8,444 bases of DNA from Syntrophobacterales bacterium (GTDB lineage: Bacteria; Desulfobacterota; Syntrophobacteria; BM002). The notes beneath the pieces were generated by a model. The model worked only from the letters and a program-made list of their open reading frames with translations. It was not told the origin of the DNA and did no database searches. A program made the translations under genes and the position numbers. Location of the stretch: positions 1-8,444 of the forward strand of contig JAUVTM010000075.1 of the NCBI GenBank assembly GCA_030601545.1, read 5' to 3'. Positions 1-5,288 of this stretch are shown here, in pieces (position 1 is the stretch's first letter; every line of letters starts with the position of its first letter).

Positions 1-53
1 ATCCACCATGGTTATAAACATCGGCTGTGACATTTCCTTTCTGGAGTCAAACC

Positions 54-488
54 ATGAAGACAGTGAGTGCCAAGACCGTTCCTGAGAATCGCCGCTGGTA
101 TCTGGTGGATGCCACCGACCTAACACTCGGCCGACTGGCCAGTCAAGTAGCAAGCAGACTGCGAGGAAAACACCAGCCGATCTTTACCCCTCATGCCGAT
201 ACGGGGGATTTCATTGTCGTTATCAATGCTGAGAAGGTTAGATTGACCGGTAGGAAGTGGCAGCAAAAGACCTACCATCGCCATACGGGTTACATGGGTG
301 GCCTCAAGTCAATTACTGCCAGGAAACTGAGAGAAAAGAGGCCCGAAGATCTGGTGCGCTTCGCAGTATGGGGCATGTTGCCCAAAAACCGTCTGGGCCG
401 GAAGCTCTACAAAAAGCTCAAAGTTTATGCCGGGCCCGACCATCCCCATGAAGCCCAACAGCCGCAGCCACTGGAGTTACCGTACTGA
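54..488 (+). CDS. rplM: 50S ribosomal protein L13
   Basis: This is large-subunit ribosomal protein L13, an early-assembly protein that binds 23S rRNA. The 144-aa product is close to the usual length of about 142 aa. It opens with the family-typical WYLVDATDLTLGRLAS stretch and has the conserved HTGYMGGLK segment mid-protein. Its C-terminal part carries the L13 signature (VWGMLPKNRLGRKLYKKLKVY), followed by the AGPDHPHEAQQP tail. I chose ATG 54 because GGAG at 43-46 sits 7 nt upstream and the protein then begins at the usual place. An in-frame GTG at 27 would add nine residues without a ribosome binding site. rpsI follows after 16 nt, the classic rplM-rpsI operon. The promoter must lie to the left of the window. 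Identity is certain; only the start is a choice. Confidence 0.97.
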   Translation: MKTVSAKTVPENRRWYLVDATDLTLGRLASQVASRLRGKHQPIFTPHADTGDFIVVINAEKVRLTGRKWQQKTYHRHTGYMGGLKSITARKLREKRPEDLVRFAVWGMLPKNRLGRKLYKKLKVYAGPDHPHEAQQPQPLELPY

Positions 489-504
489 GAACAGGAGCTA
501 GTTA

Positions 505-897
505 ATGAGCGAAGAACGCTACTACGCCACTGGCAAAAGAAAGACATCCGTAGCCCGGGTCTGGCTGACGCCGGGCGAGGGTAACGTAACGATAAACAAA
601 CGGTCCATTGATGACTATCTCAAACGGGAAACCGCTAAGATGATTATCCGCCAGCCTCTGGAATTGACAGAGACTCTAGGAAAATTCGATATTTATGTGA
701 ATGTACGAGGCGGCGGCATCTCGGGTCAGGCTGGCGCCATCAAACATGGCATCTCCAAGGCACTTCTCGAAGTTAATCCTGATTTTCGCCCCCTCCTCAA
801 GAAGTCAGGTTTCCTCACGCGCGACTCGCGAGTTAAAGAACGGAAAAAATACGGCCAGCCGGGCGCCAGGAAAAGATTCCAATACTCTAAACGATAG
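505..897 (+). CDS. rpsI: 30S ribosomal protein S9
   Basis: This is small-subunit ribosomal protein S9, whose C-terminal tail reaches the P-site tRNA. The 130-aa length matches the family. The N-terminus has YYATGKRKTSVARVWL, typical of S9. The signature glycine triplet plus GQAGAIKHGISKAL spans residues 69-86. The basic tail (KERKKYGQPGARKRFQYSKR) ends in the invariant SKR that contacts tRNA. AGGAG at 493-497 lies 7 nt before the ATG. It is co-transcribed with rplM, and a strong intrinsic terminator lies 24 nt after the stop codon, so the ribosomal operon ends here. Nothing is unusual. Confidence 0.97.
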   Translation: MSEERYYATGKRKTSVARVWLTPGEGNVTINKRSIDDYLKRETAKMIIRQPLELTETLGKFDIYVNVRGGGISGQAGAIKHGISKALLEVNPDFRPLLKKSGFLTRDSRVKERKKYGQPGARKRFQYSKR

Positions 898-920
898 GCT
901 TGTATTCTTTGGGATTTGGG

Positions 921-947
921 AGGAGGGCTCGGCCCTCCTTTTTTTTT
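921..947 (+). terminator. Rho-independent terminator of the rplM-rpsI operon
   Basis: AGGAGGGC (921-928) pairs perfectly with GCCCTCCT (932-939) around a 3-nt TCG loop. The stem runs into nine consecutive T residues (939-947). This GC-rich stem plus U-tract is a canonical intrinsic terminator, placed just after rpsI. It separates the ribosomal operon from argC. Confidence 0.93.
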
Positions 948-999
948 AGCATTCAGAACCACGCTCTGAACCTGATCTCAGAATCTTTGCTTTCAATCT

Positions 1000-1041
1000 G
1001 GGGAGTACTCCAACACCACATAGAGTGCTGGAGTACTCCCC
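1000..1041. repeat. Long inverted repeat upstream of argC with palindromic arms
   Basis: GGGGAGTACTCCA (1000-1012) is exactly complementary to TGGAGTACTCCCC (1029-1041). After one A/C mismatch the stem continues for three pairs (CAC 1014-1016 with GTG 1025-1027), leaving an 8-nt loop. Each arm contains the perfect 10-bp palindrome GGAGTACTCC, at 1002-1011 and 1030-1039, with centres 28 bp apart. There is no T-run after it, so it is not an intrinsic terminator. It lies about 135 nt before the argC start. It could be an operator pair, an RNA hairpin in the argC leader, or a dispersed genomic repeat; the sequence alone does not decide. Confidence 0.75.
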
Positions 1042-1175
1042 AATGGTCGAACTCATAGCCGTATAGATTGGAACCGCACGCAACGGGGAGAGTGTCAACA
1101 CATAGCCCGGATCTTTCACAAGTCGATGTCGCAGTCACGCCGGGGCGTGATGAAATATCCGGGAAGGGGGTAGCT

Positions 1176-2216
1176 GTGAAAGTACGTGTGGCGGTGATTG
1201 GGAGCACGGGGTACACTGGCTTTGAGCTTGTTGCTCTCCTTCAGCAACACCCTAAAGTGGAACTGATTGCCATCACCTCTCAGTCCTATGCAGGACAGCC
1301 CATCGCCGAGGTGTTTCCAGCGCTGAGAGGGGTGAGTTCCCTTGTGTGCGAACCATTGGATTTAGAGGGCCTGGTGGCAAGAGCCGACTGCATGTTTGTT
1401 GCCTTACCGCACAAGACGGCCATGGAGGTGGTGGCTCCCTTGGTGCGGGCCGGCAAGCGGGTAGTGGACCTGAGTGCTGACTTTCGTTTCCGAGATGCAG
1501 CAGTTTACGAACAGTGGTACCAGGAACATACAGCCAAAGATCTCCTGGACGCAGCGGTATATGGTCTACCAGAACTTCACGGCGATAAGATCCGATCTGC
1601 CCGTCTGGTTGGCAATCCAGGCTGCTATCCCACCGGAGTCATATTGGCGGCTGCACCACTGTTGGCCGCTGAAGTTATAGACTCGGACAGCCTGATAGCC
1701 GATTGTAAATCAGGAGTTAGCGGTGCTGGGAGGGCGCCTACTCTCACCACTCACTTTTGTGAAACCAATGAGGGATTCAAGGCTTACAAAGTTGGGGAGC
1801 ACCGCCACACTCCGGAAATCGAGCAAGAACTCAGTAGCCTTGCTGGAAGATCCATCAAGGTGGTGTTTACCCCGCACTTGGTTCCTATGTCGAGGGGAAT
1901 TCTGACCACTCTTTATGCGAACCTTTCAGGAAGGGTTGACGACAAAGAGATCGAGGGTTTTTACCAGAAAGCTTATGGTAACGCGCCTTTTGTCAGGGTT
2001 TTGAATCCAGGGCAACTGCCCTCTACCTTACACGTCCGGGGAACCAACTACTGTGATATCGGTTGGCGGTTAGAGCCTCGTACCGGTAGAATCATAGCCA
2101 TCTCCGTCATCGACAATTTGACCAGGGGCGCGGCTGGCCAGGCCATCTGCAACATGAACCTGATGTTTGGTTTCGATGAGGATGAGGGCCTTAAGCTTCG
2201 GGTTTGGCAGCCGTAG
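1176..2216 (+). CDS. argC: N-acetyl-gamma-glutamyl-phosphate reductase
   Basis: This cytosolic enzyme makes N-acetylglutamate semialdehyde from N-acetylglutamyl phosphate with NADPH, the third step of arginine biosynthesis. The 346-aa product matches the usual length. The Rossmann NADP-binding motif GSTGYTG lies near the N-terminus. The catalytic cysteine is Cys150 in GNPGCYPTG, and the HRHTPE motif (209-214) carries the conserved active-site histidine. SADFRFRD and GLPELHG are further family motifs. I chose GTG 1176 because AGGGGG (1165-1170) lies 5 nt upstream and the protein then begins MKVRVAVIGSTGYTG, as in homologues. The frame stays open upstream to about 1068, but that extension resembles no ArgC and has no clear start. 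It follows the rpsI terminator, so it probably has its own promoter in 948-1175; I could not identify one. Confidence 0.95.
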   Translation: MKVRVAVIGSTGYTGFELVALLQQHPKVELIAITSQSYAGQPIAEVFPALRGVSSLVCEPLDLEGLVARADCMFVALPHKTAMEVVAPLVRAGKRVVDLSADFRFRDAAVYEQWYQEHTAKDLLDAAVYGLPELHGDKIRSARLVGNPGCYPTGVILAAAPLLAAEVIDSDSLIADCKSGVSGAGRAPTLTTHFCETNEGFKAYKVGEHRHTPEIEQELSSLAGRSIKVVFTPHLVPMSRGILTTLYANLSGRVDDKEIEGFYQKAYGNAPFVRVLNPGQLPSTLHVRGTNYCDIGWRLEPRTGRIIAISVIDNLTRGAAGQAICNMNLMFGFDEDEGLKLRVWQP

Positions 2217-2217
2217 T

Positions 2218-2238
2218 CGCAAAGCCTTCGGCCTTGCG
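2218..2238 (+). other. Hairpin just after argC
   Basis: CGCAA (2218-2222) pairs with TTGCG (2234-2238), and GCC (2224-2226) with GGC (2230-2232), around a TTC loop with one A/C mismatch. It begins directly after the argC stop codon (2214-2216). No U-tract follows, so it is at best a weak terminator or a 3'-end stabilising structure. Confidence 0.4.
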
Positions 2239-2272
2239 CACGAGGCACTGCGGAGCGATGGGGAGAAGGGGC

Positions 2273-2290
2273 GACGCGGGGACGCGGGGA
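2273..2290. repeat. 8-bp tandem repeat (GACGCGGG, two copies plus two bases)
   Basis: GACGCGGG occurs at 2273-2280 and 2281-2288, followed by GA. It lies in a G-rich purine tract (about 2259-2293) within the 114-nt argC-truA spacer, immediately before the heptanucleotide array. Its GGGGA (2286-2290) is also the only Shine-Dalgarno-like sequence in the spacer close to an ATG. Confidence 0.7.
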
Positions 2291-2295
2291 AAGAA

Positions 2296-2344
2296 ATGAC
2301 ACATGACTAATCACCTATGACCAATGACCCATGACCCATGACCA
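2296..2344. repeat. Seven-copy heptanucleotide tandem array (consensus ATGACCC) spanning the truA start
   Basis: Units start at 2296, 2303, 2310, 2317, 2324, 2331 and 2338, reading ATGACAC, ATGACTA, ATCACCT, ATGACCA, ATGACCC, ATGACCC and ATGACCA. Six of seven begin with ATG, and the last four are nearly identical. The unit length is 1 modulo 3, so ATG codons appear in all three frames. The unit at 2331 supplies the truA start codon, and the last two units encode its first residues (MTHD). It resembles the short tandemly repeated heptamers known from cyanobacteria and some other bacteria; that comparison is from general knowledge, not a search. Confidence 0.85.
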
Positions 2345-3083
2345 GAGAAAGAACTACAAACTAGTCCTCGAATATGACGGCTCAAACTACCACGGGTGGC
2401 AGCGCCAGAGGGGTGTGCTGACCATCCAAGAGGTCGTGGAAACGCGCCTGGCGATTATGACTCAGGCTCCGGTTCGATTGACAGGAGCCGGTAGAACCGA
2501 CGCTGGTGTCCATGCCAGAGGCCAGGTAGCCAACTTCTTCAGTGAAACCCAGATTTCCCCGGAGAGACTACGACGTGGTTTGAATGGCCTGCTTCCGGAT
2601 GATATTGTTGCCCTGGAATTGACCCTGACACCTGATCGGTTTCATGCTCGATTCCAAGCAAGAAGCAAGGTCTATGAATACCGGATTCATAATGGACCGA
2701 TGCCGCCGGCCTTGGGGAGGCAGTATGGTTGGCATATCGGGCAACCACTAAGATGGGATTCCATGGAAAGATGTCTGAAGCTCCTTGAAGGAAGACATGA
2801 TTTTTCTTCATTCCAGGCAACGGGGAGCAGAGTTCGGAGCAGTGAGAGAATAGTCCTGTCCACCGGGATTGCCCCGGCAGGAGAAGATATTCAGGCCATC
2901 ACCATCGAGGCCAACGGATTCCTCAGATACATGGTGCGCAACATAGTTGGCACCTTGGTGGAGGTGGGACGGGGAAAGCTCACAGTGGAAGAGTTTTCTG
3001 CGGTTGTGGCCGCCTGCGACCGAATACAAGCGGGAATGACAGCACCGGCTCGGGGCCTCTGCTTGCTGGAGGTTCGGTATTAA
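2331..3083 (+). CDS. truA: tRNA pseudouridine(38-40) synthase TruA
   Basis: TruA isomerises uridines 38-40 of the tRNA anticodon stem-loop to pseudouridine. The 250-aa length fits the family. Motifs visible are YKLVLEYDGSNYHGWQRQ (9-26), the catalytic loop GAGRTDAGVHARGQV with Asp57, and the C-terminal FLRYMVRNIVGTLVEVGRGK. The start at ATG 2331 is the only in-frame ATG near the conserved N-terminus: the frame is stopped upstream by TGA at 2325-2327, and no start codon follows before the conserved YKLVLEYDG. No Shine-Dalgarno precedes this ATG at normal spacing. Upstream sequence is a heptamer repeat whose mini-ORF from 2317 stops at TGA 2332-2334, overlapping the truA ATG (ATGA). Translation may therefore depend on coupling or reinitiation, which is inference. 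It lies 114 nt after argC and may share its transcript. Confidence 0.94.
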   Translation: MTHDQRKNYKLVLEYDGSNYHGWQRQRGVLTIQEVVETRLAIMTQAPVRLTGAGRTDAGVHARGQVANFFSETQISPERLRRGLNGLLPDDIVALELTLTPDRFHARFQARSKVYEYRIHNGPMPPALGRQYGWHIGQPLRWDSMERCLKLLEGRHDFSSFQATGSRVRSSERIVLSTGIAPAGEDIQAITIEANGFLRYMVRNIVGTLVEVGRGKLTVEEFSAVVAACDRIQAGMTAPARGLCLLEVRY

Positions 3084-3249
3084 GGAACGCATAGAGCTAT
3101 GTGTCAATTGAAGCACTGAACGAACAAGCGACCTGCCGGTGTTTTTGTTGAGCCGCACTGAGTGAACCAAACCAAGTACTATAAGTGCAAACATGGCGAC
3201 TCCAAAAGTGTACCGGAACACGAGAAAGCCACATCTCGCTGCAATGAAA

Positions 3250-3263
3250 TTTGCCTTGGCAAA
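3250..3263. promoter_or_regulatory. Inverted repeat, candidate activator-binding site upstream of pilB
   Basis: TTTGCC (3250-3255) and GGCAAA (3258-3263) form a perfect inverted repeat with a 2-bp centre. The centre lies about 140 bp before the start site predicted from the -24/-12 element, within the usual distance for enhancer sites of NtrC-family activators such as PilR. Its identity as such a site is inference. A weaker repeat, CTAAG/CTTAG, lies at 3278-3298. Confidence 0.35.
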
Positions 3264-3371
3264 GAAAAGTTGTTTCCCTAAGTTTGAATTATTCTTAGTG
3301 ATTTTAGATATTAACTTACCTTTTCCCTATTAAATTGTTGGGGCTGCCGGGTGGGATGGGTCTTGAGGCCC

Positions 3372-3388
3372 TTGGTCTGTATTTTGCA
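3372..3388 (+). promoter_or_regulatory. Sigma-54 (-24/-12) promoter candidate for the pilB-pilC-pilS cluster
   Basis: TTGGTCTGTATTTTGCA has GG at 3374-3375 and GC at 3386-3387 separated by exactly 10 nt, as sigma-54 RNA polymerase requires. It keeps the TTGG and TTGCA blocks of the consensus (YTGGCACGrNNNTTGCW). The internal CAC and the purine are not conserved. The expected transcription start is near 3399, giving a leader of about 42 nt before the pilB ATG. I saw no sigma-70 pair with correct spacing here. The neighbouring pilS, partner of a sigma-54 activator in other bacteria, supports the call. Confidence 0.55.
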
Positions 3389-3418
3389 TAAATAACCCCG
3401 AGACCGAAAATATCCGAG

Positions 3419-3440
3419 CTAAGGGAGGTAAGGTCCTTAG
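3419..3440 (+). promoter_or_regulatory. pilB ribosome binding site in a hairpin loop
   Basis: CTAAGG (3419-3424) is complementary to CCTTAG (3435-3440), and the second arm ends at the base before the pilB ATG. The 10-nt loop (GAGGTAAGGT) contains most of the Shine-Dalgarno (GGGAGGT spans 3423-3429, 11 nt before the ATG; AAGG follows closer). Pairing would partly occlude the leading GG and could modulate initiation. The stem is only 6 bp, so a functional role is uncertain. Confidence 0.4.
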
Positions 3441-5132
3441 ATGGCGCAAAAGTTGGGCAATTTCTTGGTACGCGAGGGTTTGATCACACCCGAACAGCTG
3501 GATAGCGCACTCCAAGAGCAAAAGGCCAACGGGGGCATGCTGGGAAGCAACCTCGTGAAGATGGAGTATATCGAAGAGGCCGAGCTCATGGAGTTCTTGA
3601 GCAAGCAATTCGGTGTGCCCTCCACCGATCCTTCCAAACTGGACGTTGATTCTGACGTGATCGAGATGATACCCGGGAACATCGTCCAGAAGTATAAGAT
3701 CGTTCCTATCTCCTTGGAGGGGCAGACGTTGACCATAGCCATGGTGGATCCCTCCAATATTTTCATCATTGATGACATTAAATTTCTCACCCGGAAAAAC
3801 ATCCGCGTTACGGTAGCAACAGAGACTTCGATAAAGTCGGCCATGGACAGATTCTACGATGCTGGCGCTTCCCTGGAAGATGTTATGAGTGAGTTCGATG
3901 AAGAAGGCGTAGATGTGGTCGAGTCTTCTGAAGACCTCGATCTCGGGGAACTGGAAAGCGCGGCCGAGCAGGCGCCAGTGGTGAAGCTGGTTAATCTGAT
4001 CCTGGTGGATGCCATCAAGAAGATGGCCAGTGACATCCACATTGAGCCCTATGAGAAGAGTTTTCGGGTACGCTACCGTATTGATGGGGTCCTTTACGAA
4101 GTGATGAAGCCGCCGATGAAGCTGAGAAATGCGCTTCTTTCGCGGATCAAGATCATGTCCAGGCTTGATATCGCAGAACGCCGCCTGCCTCAAGATGGTC
4201 GCATCAAACTCAAGACCAGGGGCAAGGAGATGGATTTCCGCGTGTCTGTGCTACCAACTCTGTTTGGAGAGAAGATAGTGCTCAGACTTTTGGACAAATC
4301 CAATCTCCAACTGGACATGACCAAGTTGGGCTTTGAGCAAAAGCAGCTGGACAATTTTAAAGATGCGATCTACAAGCCTTTTGGGATGGTGCTGGTAACC
4401 GGGCCCACTGGAAGCGGCAAGACCACAACTCTTTACAGTGCTCTTTCAGAATTGAACAAAGCCACAGAAAACATATCCACTGCTGAGGATCCCGTGGAGT
4501 TCAATCTGGGCGGGATCAACCAGGTGCAGATCCATGAATCCATTGGACTCACCTTCGCATCGGCCCTGCGTTCATTTCTGCGTCAGGACCCAGACATAAT
4601 TATGGTGGGCGAGGTCCGTGATTTCGAGACCGCGGAAATCGCGATCAAAGCGGCGCTTACAGGCCATATGGTTCTGAGCACCCTCCATACCAATGACGCA
4701 CCGAGCACCGTCAACCGTTTGCTCAACATGGGGGTGGAGCCATTTTTGGTTTCCTCGGCTGTAAATCTTATTCTCGCTCAGCGACTGTCCCGCCAAATCT
4801 GTGCCGATTGCAAAGAGGAGTTGGAAATCCCCAAGGAGACTTTGCTGGATTTGGGCGTTCTTGACGAAGAGGTGGGTAGCTTCAAGTGCTACCATGGTAC
4901 TGGTTGCCCCACCTGTAGCCAAACAGGGTATAAAGGCCGCATCGCCCTTTACGAGGTTATGCCGCTGTACGAGGAGCTTAAAGAGCTGGTTCTGGTAGGA
5001 GCTTCCAGCACCGAGATCAAACGTGAAGCAGTGCGGTTAGGTATGCTGACCCTGAGGCAGTCAGGCATAAATAAACTGAAAGCAGGAATTACTACCGTGG
5101 AGGAAGTGGTCCGCTGCTCAGTGAAAGATTAG
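3441..5132 (+). CDS. pilB: Type IV pilus extension ATPase PilB
   Basis: PilB is the cytoplasmic hexameric ATPase that drives pilin polymerisation through PilC. The 563-aa length is typical. Residues 4-27 and 33-56 form two MshEN-type 24-residue repeats (KLGNFLVREGLI... and MLGSNLVKMEYI...). An acidic linker (about 145-175) leads to the secretion-ATPase core. The core has the SDIHIEPYE region, Walker A GPTGSGKT (321-328, Lys327), Walker B DPDIIMVGEVRD (383-394, with Glu391) and the His box GHMVLSTLHTND (408-419). The zinc-binding tetracysteine is Cys454, Cys457, Cys489 and Cys492. ATG 3441 follows GGGAGG, and the N-terminus then starts as in homologues. GspE of type II secretion is the alternative, but adjacent pilC and pilS favour PilB. 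pilC follows after 156 nt; pilT is not between them. A sigma-54-type promoter lies upstream. Confidence 0.93.
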   Translation: MAQKLGNFLVREGLITPEQLDSALQEQKANGGMLGSNLVKMEYIEEAELMEFLSKQFGVPSTDPSKLDVDSDVIEMIPGNIVQKYKIVPISLEGQTLTIAMVDPSNIFIIDDIKFLTRKNIRVTVATETSIKSAMDRFYDAGASLEDVMSEFDEEGVDVVESSEDLDLGELESAAEQAPVVKLVNLILVDAIKKMASDIHIEPYEKSFRVRYRIDGVLYEVMKPPMKLRNALLSRIKIMSRLDIAERRLPQDGRIKLKTRGKEMDFRVSVLPTLFGEKIVLRLLDKSNLQLDMTKLGFEQKQLDNFKDAIYKPFGMVLVTGPTGSGKTTTLYSALSELNKATENISTAEDPVEFNLGGINQVQIHESIGLTFASALRSFLRQDPDIIMVGEVRDFETAEIAIKAALTGHMVLSTLHTNDAPSTVNRLLNMGVEPFLVSSAVNLILAQRLSRQICADCKEELEIPKETLLDLGVLDEEVGSFKCYHGTGCPTCSQTGYKGRIALYEVMPLYEELKELVLVGASSTEIKREAVRLGMLTLRQSGINKLKAGITTVEEVVRCSVKD

Positions 5133-5288
5133 CTTGCTTTATTTTCCTCAGTTGGCAACCATAGGCAGCAGGACAACTGCAGGGCATGAAGCGCTGGGAT
5201 GGAGAAACAAGCGTGGTCATGGTGATTAGGCTGGGAGGATGTAACCATCCGCAACATTAACGCCTACTAGATTAACAAAGGAGCGACC
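5133..5288. other. pilB-pilC spacer with a small hairpin
   Basis: This 156-nt spacer is unusually long for an otherwise tight cluster. It contains no terminator. A 5-bp hairpin (GGATG 5237-5241 / CATCC 5246-5250, loop TAAC) lies near its end. A 24-codon frame from ATG 5186 to TAA 5258-5260 has no properly spaced ribosome binding site and is not called. The pilC Shine-Dalgarno AAAGGAG is at 5277-5283. Confidence 0.5.

Larger units (their letters stand above)
3084..3440. other. 357-nt intergenic region between truA and pilB
   Basis: No convincing gene lies here. The first half shows little beyond a short palindrome just after truA (CATAG/CTATG, 3090-3101). A 46-codon frame from ATG 3193 to TAA 3331-3333 has no ribosome binding site and is not accepted. 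The tract 3262-3340 is visibly AT-rich. It is flanked by an inverted repeat at 3250-3263 and followed by a sigma-54-type promoter at 3372-3388 and the pilB ribosome binding site. The layout (upstream palindrome, AT-rich spacer, -24/-12 element) is that expected of an enhancer-dependent sigma-54 control region. Confidence 0.6.

Noticed and set aside
27..53. GTG start adding nine residues to RplM
   Set aside because: No Shine-Dalgarno before it; ATG 54 has GGAG at the right spacing and gives the normal L13 length.
952..970. Small inverted repeat TTCAGA/TCTGAA after the rpsI terminator
   Set aside because: Only 6 bp with a 7-nt loop and no positional logic beyond the terminator; could be chance.
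1068..1175. In-frame 36-residue N-terminal extension of argC from TTG 1068
   Set aside because: No ribosome binding site and no resemblance to ArgC N-termini; GTG 1176 with AGGGGG upstream gives the canonical start and length.
2808..3221. 137-aa open frame on the - strand across the end of truA and the spacer
   Set aside because: Mostly antisense to conserved truA, with no recognisable motif; best explained as chance.
3193..3333. 46-codon frame in the truA-pilB spacer
   Set aside because: No ribosome binding site, no known motif, and it covers the AT-rich probable control region; likely chance.
3330..4193. 287-aa open frame on the - strand, antisense to pilB
   Set aside because: It overlaps the certain pilB coding region, shows no recognisable domain, and its sequence is that of a codon-bias shadow.
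5186..5260. 24-codon frame in the pilB-pilC spacer
   Set aside because: The only purine-rich stretch (AGGG, 5181-5184) is too close to the ATG, and the peptide has no recognisable features.
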